The notes under the pieces were generated by a model, which was not told the DNA's origin, searched no databases, and was given only the letters and a program-made list of their open reading frames with translations. This document shows positions 1 through 7,574 of a stretch of DNA of 14,711 nt, one piece after another. Every line of letters begins with the position of its first letter. Position 1 is the first letter of the stretch. The position numbers and the translations under genes were made by a program. The stretch is from Gammaproteobacteria bacterium UBA6968 (lineage in GTDB: Bacteria > Pseudomonadota > Gammaproteobacteria > Pseudomonadales > Azotimanducaceae), in contig DJYW01000060.1 of NCBI GenBank assembly GCA_002450255.1, forward strand, positions 1 to 14,711, read 5' to 3'.

Positions 1-54
1 GTTCCTTTCTCAAATAGGCCAGGCACCGACCGCTGGATCTAATCGCAGATAGTG
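1..54. other. Left edge, no gene seen
   Basis: Short stretch downstream of the leftward glutathione S-transferase gene. I see no hairpin followed by a T tract on the minus strand and no start of another gene, so a terminator, if present, lies outside the window. Confidence 0.5.
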
Positions 55-669
55 TTAACTCAGCTGCTTCTCCCGAGCTCGCTGGAATCCGGGACGCGCC
101 ATCAAACGTTCCAGATAAGCCTTGCAATTCGGCTTATAGCGCTCGTCAAGGCCAAGCGATACGCCGAGAAAGAGAGCATAACCCACTGCTATATCGGCAA
201 TAGTGAACTGGTTATTGACCAAATACTCTTTGCCTTCTAGGGCAAGTTCGACGGAGCGCAAGCGTGAGTAATACCAAATCGAGTAGTCTTGAACCACCTG
301 GGGTACACGGCGTTCTTCCGGTTCTAACCGGGTGTAACGCAACACCAAGGTCTGCGGGAAAGTCAGGGTTGCATCACTGCGGTGCAGCCAATTCAAATAC
401 TCACCATAACCTGGATCGTTAGGTGCAATGCCTAACGGACTCGGACCATAGCGATCAATCAAATACTGACAGATGCCTGACGATTCCGTCATGGTGAGAT
501 CGCCGTCAACAAAGGTGGGCACTGTTCCCAAGGGATTCAACTCAAGGTAACCCGGATAAGTGGCCCGCGGCGGAAATTCCATGTTGACGAGTTCGTAGTC
601 GAGGCCCAATTCTTCGAGGGCCCACAAAGGACGCAGCGAGCGAGCGTCCGGGCAATGATAAAGTTTCAC
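55..669 (-). CDS. Glutathione S-transferase family protein
   Basis: A 204-residue protein, the usual length of a cytosolic bacterial GST. The N-terminal thioredoxin-like half (about residues 1-75) opens MKLYHCPDARS and has the cis-proline motif TVPTF (Pro51) and the glutathione-contacting TESSGI (Glu62-Ser63). The helical C-terminal half has the FTIADIAVG folding motif (Asp159). The start is a GTG at 669-667, preceded by GAGGAGAG at a suitable distance; no better ATG is visible. It lies 58 bp downstream of the ACAD gene in the same direction and is probably the last gene of that transcript. GSTs in catabolic clusters can isomerise, conjugate or detoxify electrophilic intermediates such as enoyl-CoA-derived species, but nothing here fixes the reaction. 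The family call is firm; the substrate is unknown. Confidence 0.9.
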   Translation of the reverse strand: MKLYHCPDARSLRPLWALEELGLDYELVNMEFPPRATYPGYLELNPLGTVPTFVDGDLTMTESSGICQYLIDRYGPSPLGIAPNDPGYGEYLNWLHRSDATLTFPQTLVLRYTRLEPEERRVPQVVQDYSIWYYSRLRSVELALEGKEYLVNNQFTIADIAVGYALFLGVSLGLDERYKPNCKAYLERLMARPGFQRAREKQLS

Positions 670-727
670 AGCAAATCTCTCCTCACGATCTTGTGTTTAC
701 GCGGCAACTCATCCCTAGCTGACGACG

Positions 728-1876
728 CTATACCGCTTCTTCCAACACTGCTTCATCCAACCCTGCTTCATCCAATAAAAGCGGTTCCAACAACCGCTGA
801 TGATATGCCGCGTCGCCAAACTGGTATTGGCACCATAGCGCGCGTCGCAAAAACAACTGCGCGTCGCATTCGTAAGTGAAACCGAAGCCGCCATGAAATT
901 GCACAGCACGGTCGCCAGCGAAAGCAAATGCTTCACTGCCCTGAGCCTTGGCCATCCGCAGCGCGGTCTCGATTGCCACCGCATCATCGCCACCAAGCAA
1001 GGTGGCTGCGTGATATAGATGCGAACGACATGCCTCAGCGGATAACAAAATCTGCACCGTCGGATGCTTTAACGATTGATAGCTGCCAATGTACTGGTCG
1101 AATTGCTTGCGGGTAGTGAGGTAGTCGACGACTACATGCAGCACGCCAACTAGGCCGCCAGACATCTCCGCCACGAGCAATAACATTGCCGCTTGCTCAA
1201 TGGCATCGAAGTCCGATTTCGGCAGCACTTGATCTGCCGGTATACTGATACCGTCAAGATTAAGGGTGAAGCTACGCCGGGTTTCATCGATAACCGTCTC
1301 CCGCTGGATCGCACCTGCGGGAATTTGCTCAGCAGCAATCAAAACCAGGCGTGCTTCGCCATCCAAACGCACCGAAGCGACAATGACACAGGCCATATTG
1401 GCGTCGAGCACAAAACACTTTTGTCCGCTGAGTTGGATCATTCCATCTGCAGCTGTCGCAGTAGCCGTCACCTCATTCAAAACCCAATTGCCGTCCTCTT
1501 CTGTCAGCGCGATGGATGCTGCTGAACCTTCAACAATACGCGGCAACCAGGTTTCTTTCTGCGCTTCGCTGGCAGATGTTACGAGCGCGCGGGACGCCAG
1601 AACCGTGGCCACATAGGGCGACCCCATCAAGTGTCTACCCATGCTTTCGACGATTGGCACCACGTCGGCTAGGCCGAGGCCAAGTCCACCATAGGTTTCG
1701 GGTACGACGACACCAAGCCATCCTAACTCGCCCATCTCGCGCCAAACGTCAGCTGGCACGCCCTCTTCCATATCAATATTGGCACGGACCAAATCCATTG
1801 GTGACCGCTTGCTACAGAAGTCGGCTGCGGTTTCTAGCAGCATGCCCTGCTCTTCGGTAAATTGTATCGCTTGCAT
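728..1876 (-). CDS. Acyl-CoA dehydrogenase, probable non-catalytic partner subunit
   Basis: A 382-residue ACAD-fold protein. The N-terminal helical domain (about 1-120) contains GWLGVVVPETYGGLGLG, the middle beta domain is degenerate, and the C-terminal helical domain has RKQFDQYIGSYQSLKH (about 256-271) and AVQFHGGFGFTYECDAQL (about 324-341), which contribute to the FAD site in this family. At the medium-chain-type catalytic position, where YEGTSQ is expected, the sequence reads QFGDAA. The IVD-type LER motif is also absent, so I infer that no catalytic Glu is present. This resembles the second subunit of the alpha2beta2 FadE/ChsE-type heteromers. ATG 1876 follows AGGGGGAGAT. The gene starts 18 bp after the other ACAD gene, consistent with co-translation and a complex. 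The C-terminus carries a short repeat (separate entry). Confidence 0.9.
   Translation of the reverse strand: MQAIQFTEEQGMLLETAADFCSKRSPMDLVRANIDMEEGVPADVWREMGELGWLGVVVPETYGGLGLGLADVVPIVESMGRHLMGSPYVATVLASRALVTSASEAQKETWLPRIVEGSAASIALTEEDGNWVLNEVTATATAADGMIQLSGQKCFVLDANMACVIVASVRLDGEARLVLIAAEQIPAGAIQRETVIDETRRSFTLNLDGISIPADQVLPKSDFDAIEQAAMLLLVAEMSGGLVGVLHVVVDYLTTRKQFDQYIGSYQSLKHPTVQILLSAEACRSHLYHAATLLGGDDAVAIETALRMAKAQGSEAFAFAGDRAVQFHGGFGFTYECDAQLFLRRALWCQYQFGDAAYHQRLLEPLLLDEAGLDEAVLEEAV
733..777 (-). repeat. Three tandem 15-bp repeats in the 3' end of the ACAD gene
   Basis: Plus-strand units CCGCTTCTTCCAACA (733-747), CTGCTTCATCCAACC (748-762) and CTGCTTCATCCAATA (763-777). The last two differ at two positions. 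They are in frame and encode the repeated acidic tail LDEAG / LDEAV / LEEAV just before the stop. The unit length is a multiple of three, so copy number could change without a frameshift. Confidence 0.85.
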
Positions 1877-1894
1877 ATCTCCCCCTAAATGCGC

Positions 1895-3097
1895 CTAGCC
1901 CTTCGGCAGGCCTAGCACTCGCTCGCCGATAATATTGTGTTGAATCTGACTGGTGCCCCCACCGATGGTGCCGGAAAACGCATTCAGGTAAGAACGCTGC
2001 CATAGCCCGCCGTCGACAGCTTCCGCGCTGACGTAGCGAGCGCCATTCGCGCCTTGCAGCGCCAGCGCAAATTGACACATTTTGCGTTTCAATTCGCTGC
2101 CACGAAGCTTGCCAGACAGACTGGTTGCGGCAGGCCAATCCGTCGCCAAAGCAGCTACTTTCGAGCGTGCTGACATGAGCGAATTGTTTTGTGATTCGGT
2201 AATCAGTTTGACTAACTCTCCGCGCACATGCGGATCTTCTATTGCCGGGCGGCCATTGCGCTTGGTCCGCCGCGCCAGTTCCACGACGTCATTGATGCTC
2301 AACTCCATCATCGACAAACCACCGGCCTGACCACCAATCGCGCCGCGCTCGAATGTGAGCGTAAGCATGGCCACTTTCCAGCCTTCACCCTCGTTGCCAA
2401 TCATGCACGAAGCAGGAATGCGCGCGCTGTCAAAATAGGTTTGGCAAAACCCGTATTCGCCAGTGAGCTTTTTGATAGGTTTGGGATCAACCCCAACCAC
2501 ATCCATTGGCGATAGAAAGAAGGACAACCCTGCATACTTACTCGGCCCTTCATTGGACGTCCGCGCCAGCAGAATCATGTACTTGGCGTAGCTACCGAGA
2601 CTAGTCCAGATTTTCGACCCGTTAATGACATACTCGTCGCCATCTTTGACCGCGCGAGTCTGCGCGTTACCCAGATCGGAACCGTGATCCGGCTCAGAAA
2701 AACCTTGGCACCAAATGTCTTCGGCGCTCAAGATGCCGGGAATGTATTTTTGCTTAGCCGCTTCGGTTCCCATGTTCAAAATCAACGGACCAGCCCAGTT
2801 TAGACCGATGGTATTCGTCATAAAGGGTACACGATGCTTCGCCATCGCCTTGGTCGCGATGTCCTGGAACTTTTGCGGCATGCCCCCGCCGCCATATTCC
2901 TTGGGCCATGCCAAACCCAAATAGCCAGCTTCGTAGACCTTGTTTTGCCAATCGCGCAAAAACTCGAATTGTTGATCGGTGCCCACTTCCATAAAGGTTT
3001 CAGGCAACAAAAAACCTGGACTGGTCGGTTTATTCTCAGCAAACCAGTGATCTGCTTGCTGTTCAAATTCCGCTAATTCAGCCTGTTGGATAGCCAT
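1895..3097 (-). CDS. Acyl-CoA dehydrogenase, probable catalytic subunit
   Basis: A 400-residue flavoprotein of the FadE/IVD-like group, expected to introduce the alpha,beta double bond into an acyl-CoA in the cytoplasm. Visible motifs: GLAWPKEYGGGG in the N-domain (61-72), the FAD/substrate motif GFSEPDHGSDLG (132-143), WTSLGSYAKY (164-173), and IGGGTSQIQHNII near the C-terminus. The usual MCAD-type Glu position before GTSQ is Gly (IGGGTSQ). A Glu-Arg pair at 250-251 (TLTFERGAIGG) sits where IVD-type enzymes carry the catalytic Glu. The start MAIQQ (ATG 3097) is preferred because GGAGGGG precedes it at 5-6 nt; an in-frame ATG 15 bp upstream would overlap that ribosome site. The following gene, 18 bp downstream, appears to be its partner. 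Substrate unproven; a branched, terpenoid or sterol side-chain acyl-CoA is plausible. Confidence 0.93.
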   Translation of the reverse strand: MAIQQAELAEFEQQADHWFAENKPTSPGFLLPETFMEVGTDQQFEFLRDWQNKVYEAGYLGLAWPKEYGGGGMPQKFQDIATKAMAKHRVPFMTNTIGLNWAGPLILNMGTEAAKQKYIPGILSAEDIWCQGFSEPDHGSDLGNAQTRAVKDGDEYVINGSKIWTSLGSYAKYMILLARTSNEGPSKYAGLSFFLSPMDVVGVDPKPIKKLTGEYGFCQTYFDSARIPASCMIGNEGEGWKVAMLTLTFERGAIGGQAGGLSMMELSINDVVELARRTKRNGRPAIEDPHVRGELVKLITESQNNSLMSARSKVAALATDWPAATSLSGKLRGSELKRKMCQFALALQGANGARYVSAEAVDGGLWQRSYLNAFSGTIGGGTSQIQHNIIGERVLGLPKG

Positions 3098-3121
3098 CGA
3101 TCCCCTCCACACTCAATGTTC

Positions 3122-3136
3122 AACTTTGGTTAAGTT
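3122..3136. promoter_or_regulatory. Small inverted repeat upstream of the ACAD operon
   Basis: AACTT-TGGTT-AAGTT forms a perfect 5-bp inverted repeat with a 5-nt centre, in an AT-rich stretch (about 3118-3160) ending 25 bp before the ACAD start codon. It could be an operator for the adjacent TetR protein or part of the promoter region. Five-base arms in AT-rich DNA are weak evidence, and the sequence does not match the dyad in the tetR/carboxyltransferase gap. Confidence 0.25.
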
Positions 3137-3144
3137 ATTTAGTT

Positions 3145-3209
3145 TTAATTATTCGGTTTTAGTGGTGTGCATTGCCTGCAGCACTTCAATTAGGTTTAGC
3201 CTCCTCCTT
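3145..3209 (-). other. Orphan strong Shine-Dalgarno with possible leader ORF
   Basis: The minus strand reads AAGGAGGAGG (3209-3200), a near-perfect Shine-Dalgarno, between the tetR stop and the ACAD operon but with no proper gene after it. A TTG at 3189 would give a 14-residue peptide with three cysteines, MKCCRQCTPLKPNN, ending at 3145. A GTG at 3184 in another frame gives 11 residues. It may be a leader peptide, the remnant of a lost gene, or chance. Confidence 0.25.
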
Positions 3210-3239
3210 ATTGCTGTCTCAGCTGCCGTCTGCGTACCC

Positions 3240-3842
3240 TTAGCTATCTGCTTTCAGCCGCAATAGAGGCGCTATTAGTTCAATCCACCTTTGCACGTAG
3301 GCTAAGCTTTGTTCCTGATTGATGCCGTACTGCTCTTGTATCAATAATCCCCGCATAAAACTGCGGGTCATGTTTATAAGCATTACGACATCATCCGCAT
3401 CGCCATCAGCCGCCGTGTATCGACCTCGCGACTGCGCATCTAAATTTCTGCCCCAGGCTAAAAGATCCTCAGCGATCCGTCGCTGCAATGCGTCATCCGT
3501 CCGCGTTGCATGTAGGATCTCCATTAACGCGCGATAACCAGCAGTATTGATCAGTCGCTGCCAGTCACTCAATAACGCGCCTTCTACCGTCTCCGGTTGC
3601 ACCTCGTGAGCCTGCATGGTTCGCGACAACAGGCGATCGACCGTTGCCGCAATGAGCGACTCTTTAGTTGGATAGTGATACTGAACAGCGCCCTTGGTAT
3701 AGCCGGCAGAACGGGCCACACGGTTTAAGGACGTTTCTGAATAACCGATAGATGCGAGTAAGCGGATGGTTGCTTCGCAAATAGCGCTTTGCGCTCGATT
3801 GCTTTTTGTTTGTTGGAGCCCGACCTCTAACTTTACAACCAC
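3240..3842 (-). CDS. TetR/AcrR family transcriptional regulator
   Basis: A 200-residue TetR-type repressor. The N-terminal DNA-binding domain (about 12-60) includes the helix-turn-helix TSLNRVARSAGYTKGAVQYH and the following YPTKESLI. The rest is a helical ligand-binding and dimer domain without recognisable signature. The start is chosen as GTG 3842, because GGGGAGA lies 5 nt upstream; a longer reading from 3875 would translate through this ribosome site. The gene is divergent from the carboxyltransferase operon and upstream of the codirectional ACAD genes, so it can plausibly control both. In Pseudomonas aeruginosa, AtuR is a TetR-type repressor divergent from atuA that binds inverted repeats in the shared gap; this arrangement is analogous. 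The effector is inferred to be a pathway acyl-CoA, with no direct evidence. Confidence 0.93.
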   Translation of the reverse strand: MVVKLEVGLQQTKSNRAQSAICEATIRLLASIGYSETSLNRVARSAGYTKGAVQYHYPTKESLIAATVDRLLSRTMQAHEVQPETVEGALLSDWQRLINTAGYRALMEILHATRTDDALQRRIAEDLLAWGRNLDAQSRGRYTAADGDADDVVMLINMTRSFMRGLLIQEQYGINQEQSLAYVQRWIELIAPLLRLKADS

Positions 3843-3869
3843 TATCTCTCCCCAGCCTTTGCAGCAATC

Positions 3870-3908
3870 TAGCACAAAAAAACCTTACGACTGGCTTTTT
3901 TTTTGCTA
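3870..3908. promoter_or_regulatory. Dyad in the divergent promoter region, probable TetR operator
   Basis: Left arm TAGCACAAAAAAACC (3870-3884) and right arm GGCTTTTTTTTTGCTA (3893-3908) are inverted copies with one mismatch and one gap around an 8-nt centre. Weaker symmetry extends outward to about 3856 and 3920. A smaller palindrome TTGCAGCAA lies at 3859-3867. The dyad is the main structured element of the 109-bp gap between tetR and the carboxyltransferase gene, which must contain both promoters. I could not identify convincing -35/-10 pairs. The homopolymeric A and T tracts inflate the symmetry. Confidence 0.45.
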
Positions 3909-3951
3909 CTTTTGCACCAAGCGTTTTAGCCATTCAGGCACGGGAGGGACG

Positions 3952-5604
3952 ATGCCAATACTGGAATCGAAATTAGATACCAGGGACGAGGTGTATCAGC
4001 AAAATAAAAGCGACATGCTGGAAACACTTGCTGAACTGCAGGAGTTATACGACAAAGCTGCTGAGGGCGGCGGCGAAGAAGCCGTGGCAAGAATCCGCTC
4101 GCGAGGCAAAATGCCGATTCGTGAACGTATCGGTCATGTCCTTGATCGAGACTCACCGTTTCTGGAAATCAGCCCGTTAGCAGCGTGGCGCTCGTCCTTC
4201 GATATCGGTTCCGGCTTTGTCGTCGGCATTGGCGTAATTGAAGGCGTCGAATGCGTCATCCTCGGTCACGACCCGTCGGTACGGGCCGGTGCGTTTAACC
4301 CATTTAACTCTAAAAAACTGATGCGCGGCCTGGAAATTGCTAGGGAAAATCGCATGCCTTACGTCCAGTTCGTGGAGAGTGCCGGGGCTGACCTGCGTGG
4401 TGAAAGCGGCGGTAGAGGCGGTGATCCTAATGCCGCCGCAGAAGCTGCTATGCGTCAGGAACTAAGCCATTTTGCTGAATCCGGCCGATTGTTTTATGAG
4501 ATCACCGAACTGTCCAAGATGGGTATCCCAACGATTTCTATCGTATTCGGCGCGTCCACCGCGGGCGGGGCTTACCAGCCAGGTATGAGCGACTACAACA
4601 TTATGGTTAAGAACCAGGCGATGGTCTCTCTCGGCGGACCGCCACTGGTAAAAATGGCGACCGGCGAAGACGCCGACGCCGAAAGTCTGGGCGGTGCCGA
4701 TATGCATACTCAGATATCCGGTCTTGGTGATTACCTTGCCCATGATGAAATGGACGGTATCCGTCTTTGCCGCGAGGTAGTCGGACACCTTAACTGGCGC
4801 AAGCGCGGTCCCGAGCCTAAGACCGATTTCATGCCGCCAATACATAATGATGAAGAACTGCTCGGCCTGGTCTCTAAAGACCTGAAAAGCCCGCTGGACA
4901 TTCGCGAAGTCATTATGCGAGTCGTCGACAGTTCTTACTTCGAAGAATTCAAGCCGCTATACGGGTCGACAGTGGTATGTGGCTGGGCCTCTGTCCACGG
5001 CTATCCGGTTGGTATCATCGGTAACAATGGCGCGCTGTTCTCCGAATCCGCGGAAAAAGCGTCACAGTTCATCCAACTGTGTAACCAAATCGATACGCCG
5101 CTACTGTTCTTACACAACATCACTGGCTTCGTTGTCGGCACAGATTTTGAGCAAGGCGGTATTACTAAAAACGGCTCCAAGATGATTAATGCGGTGGCCA
5201 ACTCCACCGTGCCACACATCACCGTTATTGTTGGCTCCTCTTACGGCGCGGGTAACTACGGCATGAGTGGACGCGCCTTCGGCACCAAATTCACCTACAT
5301 CTGGCCGTTCTCTAAGATTGCGGTAATGGGCCCTAAGCAAATGGCGGGGGTAATGAGCATTGTCGGCAGAGGTGCCGCGGCAAGGCGCGGTATCGAGTTC
5401 GATGAAGAAGCCGACGCGCAACGCGCAGCATTTGCAGAACATTGGGCGGAAGAACGCTCCAAGGGATTATTCGCGACTTCGCGAGTATCCGACGACGGCA
5501 TGATCGATCCACGGGATACCCGAAACGTCATCGCGATGTCTCTATCCGCATGTCATAACGAAACCATCGCTGGGACAAAGGAGTACGGCACATGGCGCAT
5601 GTAA
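3952..5604 (+). CDS. Biotin-dependent acyl-CoA carboxylase, carboxyltransferase (beta) subunit
   Basis: A 550-residue carboxyltransferase of the methylcrotonyl-CoA/geranyl-CoA carboxylase beta class; it moves CO2 from carboxybiotin onto the gamma carbon of an enoyl-CoA. It has two crotonase-like halves. The N half has VESAGADL (141-148) and the oxyanion-hole motif GASTAGGAYQPGMSD (200-214). The C half has LLFLHNITGFVVG (384-396) and SSYGAGNYGMSGRA (429-442), and the protein ends GTWRM. The start is ATG 3952 behind GGGAGGGACG; an in-frame extension to 3766 runs through the promoter gap and tetR and is rejected. Between ESAGADL and GRLFYEITELS is a Gly-rich loop (about 149-178) that appears longer than in leucine-pathway MCC. 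With AtuA in the operon, a geranyl-CoA-like or other branched enoyl-CoA substrate is more likely than methylcrotonyl-CoA, but this is not proven. Confidence 0.92.
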   Translation: MPILESKLDTRDEVYQQNKSDMLETLAELQELYDKAAEGGGEEAVARIRSRGKMPIRERIGHVLDRDSPFLEISPLAAWRSSFDIGSGFVVGIGVIEGVECVILGHDPSVRAGAFNPFNSKKLMRGLEIARENRMPYVQFVESAGADLRGESGGRGGDPNAAAEAAMRQELSHFAESGRLFYEITELSKMGIPTISIVFGASTAGGAYQPGMSDYNIMVKNQAMVSLGGPPLVKMATGEDADAESLGGADMHTQISGLGDYLAHDEMDGIRLCREVVGHLNWRKRGPEPKTDFMPPIHNDEELLGLVSKDLKSPLDIREVIMRVVDSSYFEEFKPLYGSTVVCGWASVHGYPVGIIGNNGALFSESAEKASQFIQLCNQIDTPLLFLHNITGFVVGTDFEQGGITKNGSKMINAVANSTVPHITVIVGSSYGAGNYGMSGRAFGTKFTYIWPFSKIAVMGPKQMAGVMSIVGRGAAARRGIEFDEEADAQRAAFAEHWAEERSKGLFATSRVSDDGMIDPRDTRNVIAMSLSACHNETIAGTKEYGTWRM

Positions 5605-7574
5605 TCACTCCCATCACTAAACTACTGGTCGCAAATCGCGGTGAAATCGCGCGACGCATTATGCGAACCGCAAGAGATATGGGCATCAGCACGGTCGCAA
5701 TTTATGCCGACGGTGACGTCAACGCCCCATTCGTTACCGAAGCGGATAGCGCAATCGCGTTGGGCGGTAAGACCACCGGTGAAACGTATTTGGATGTCGA
5801 CAAAGTTCTCGATGCCTGTCGTCGCAGCGGCGCTGACGCTGTGCACCCCGGCTATGGCTTTTTGTCTGAAAACGAAGCGTTTGCGCAAGCCATTATCGAC
5901 GCAGGCATTAAGTGGCTCGGCCCGTCACCCGAGGTAATCGGTCTGATGGGCGACAAGCTCTCGGCCAAGCGCCTAATGCAGGAAGCTGAAGTACCCACCC
6001 TGCCCGCTATAGAAATTACCGACTCAACAGATATACCGGCTGCAGCCAGCGAAATTGGTTATCCAGTGCTGGTGAAAGCGTCCGCAGGAGGCGGCGGTCG
6101 CGGGATGCGCGTTGTGGAAAGCGAGGCGCAACTGGAAGCCGCTGTTGCTGGCGCAAAGCGCGAGGCTGGTAGCTCATTCGGCGACGACACCGTCTTCCTA
6201 GAAAAATGGTTAGCCGTCTCCAGACACGTGGAAATTCAAATCCTCGGCGATACCCATGGCAACCTGGTGTTCTGTTTCGAGCGCGAGTGTTCGATCCAAC
6301 GCCGCCATCAAAAGATCATCGAAGAAGCGCCTTCTCCTGCAGTAACGGATGCTATCCGTGAGCGGATGGGGGATGCAGCCATTGCTGCGGCTAAAAAGTT
6401 GGGCTATTCGTCTGCGGGAACTGTCGAGTTTTTGCTGAGCGGCGAAGATTTCTACTTCCTTGAAGTCAATGCACGATTACAGGTTGAGCATCCGGTCACA
6501 GAAGAAATCATCGGGCATGACTTGGTGCGCGAGCAAATTCGCGTGGCAGAAGGTGAAGCACTGTCCTTCACACAAGAAGATTTGGCAATAAACGGACACG
6601 CCATCGAGGCGCGGCTTTACGCCGAGGATCCCCAAAAGGGCTTCCTACCTGCACCGGGACCCGTGCTCGCATGGACGCCTTCAAGCATTGGTCAGGCTAG
6701 ATTTGATTCTGGTGTCGAAACCGGCAGCGAAATCAGCATTCAGTTTGACCCCATGATTGCAAAGGTTGTCGTACACGCACCAACGCGACGCGAAGCAGCC
6801 GCGCGACTGGCGCGAGTTTTGGAAACCACGGAAATTCAGGGACTCAAGACCAATCGCGACTTTCTCGTCGCCACGCTGCGTACACCAGAGTTTTTGGCTG
6901 GGGATACCACCACCGACTTCATTGAGCGCGTGCAGCCGGCAACCGTGCGTCCGGTCACTCGCGATGAGCTTCTCGCCGCAGCAATAGCGGTCGTATTAGA
7001 AGGTCAAGCACATCGTCGCCAAAACGCTAAGGTTTTGCAGTCCATGCCAAGCGGCTGGCGCGTGTCGACAATGCCTTTCGAACAGATCAGCTTTGCGGTA
7101 GCAGGCGAAACCCTTGAGATCGAATATCGCCGCCAACGCGACGGCCGCTTTATGGTGCGCTGTGACGACGCAACGATACAAGTCGCCGGTCTCACCTGCG
7201 GCACTGGCAAAGTGGATTATGAAATCGACCGGCAGCGCCGCTATTTCACCGTTAAACCCAATGGCGACGATTGGTTAGTTCACAGCGAAAACGGCGATCT
7301 GGTCTTAACGCAACTGCCTCGCTACCCTAACTATGGATTGGACGCAAACACCGGCGGCCTCACCGCACCGATGCCAGGCGCAGTGTTAACCACCGAAGTC
7401 AAATCCGGTGACGCAGTAGCTAAGGGTGACCTGCTATTGATTCTCGAAGCCATGAAAATGGAACACCGCATTACCGCGCCCCGCGATGGCGTAGTGGAGA
7501 CTGTCCATGTCAACGCCGGCGATCAGGTCGAAAACAGCCAACTGCTGGTGACCCTGGCCGAGGAGGAAAGCTAA
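5592..7574 (+). CDS. Biotin carboxylase/BCCP (alpha) subunit of acyl-CoA carboxylase
   Basis: A 660-residue alpha subunit that carboxylates its own biotin using ATP and bicarbonate. The biotin carboxylase domain (about 5-450) shows LLVANRGEIARRIMRTA, the ATP-grasp Gly loop KASAGGGGRGMRV (163-173), FERECSIQRRHQKIIEE (229-245) and EVNARLQVEHPVTE (291-304). A linker region resembling the BT domain follows. The C-terminal biotinyl domain has EAMKMEH with biotinyl Lys622. Length fits MccA/AtuF-type subunits. ATG 5592 is preceded by AAAGGAG and overlaps the beta-subunit stop by 13 bp, implying translational coupling and a 1:1 complex. Its own stop shares a base with the next ATG (TAATG). Substrate choice is set by the beta subunit, so the alpha sequence does not settle MCC versus geranyl-CoA carboxylase. 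Confidence 0.94.
   Translation: MAHVITPITKLLVANRGEIARRIMRTARDMGISTVAIYADGDVNAPFVTEADSAIALGGKTTGETYLDVDKVLDACRRSGADAVHPGYGFLSENEAFAQAIIDAGIKWLGPSPEVIGLMGDKLSAKRLMQEAEVPTLPAIEITDSTDIPAAASEIGYPVLVKASAGGGGRGMRVVESEAQLEAAVAGAKREAGSSFGDDTVFLEKWLAVSRHVEIQILGDTHGNLVFCFERECSIQRRHQKIIEEAPSPAVTDAIRERMGDAAIAAAKKLGYSSAGTVEFLLSGEDFYFLEVNARLQVEHPVTEEIIGHDLVREQIRVAEGEALSFTQEDLAINGHAIEARLYAEDPQKGFLPAPGPVLAWTPSSIGQARFDSGVETGSEISIQFDPMIAKVVVHAPTRREAAARLARVLETTEIQGLKTNRDFLVATLRTPEFLAGDTTTDFIERVQPATVRPVTRDELLAAAIAVVLEGQAHRRQNAKVLQSMPSGWRVSTMPFEQISFAVAGETLEIEYRRQRDGRFMVRCDDATIQVAGLTCGTGKVDYEIDRQRRYFTVKPNGDDWLVHSENGDLVLTQLPRYPNYGLDANTGGLTAPMPGAVLTTEVKSGDAVAKGDLLLILEAMKMEHRITAPRDGVVETVHVNAGDQVENSQLLVTLAEEES

Noticed and set aside
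3098..3112. Five-codon upstream start (MWRGS) for the 400-residue ACAD
   Set aside because: The GGAGGGG ribosome site lies inside this extension and positions ATG 3097.
3766..3951. 62-codon N-terminal extension of the carboxyltransferase
   Set aside because: It would overlap tetR and the divergent promoter gap; ATG 3952 has a strong ribosome site and gives the normal family N-terminus.
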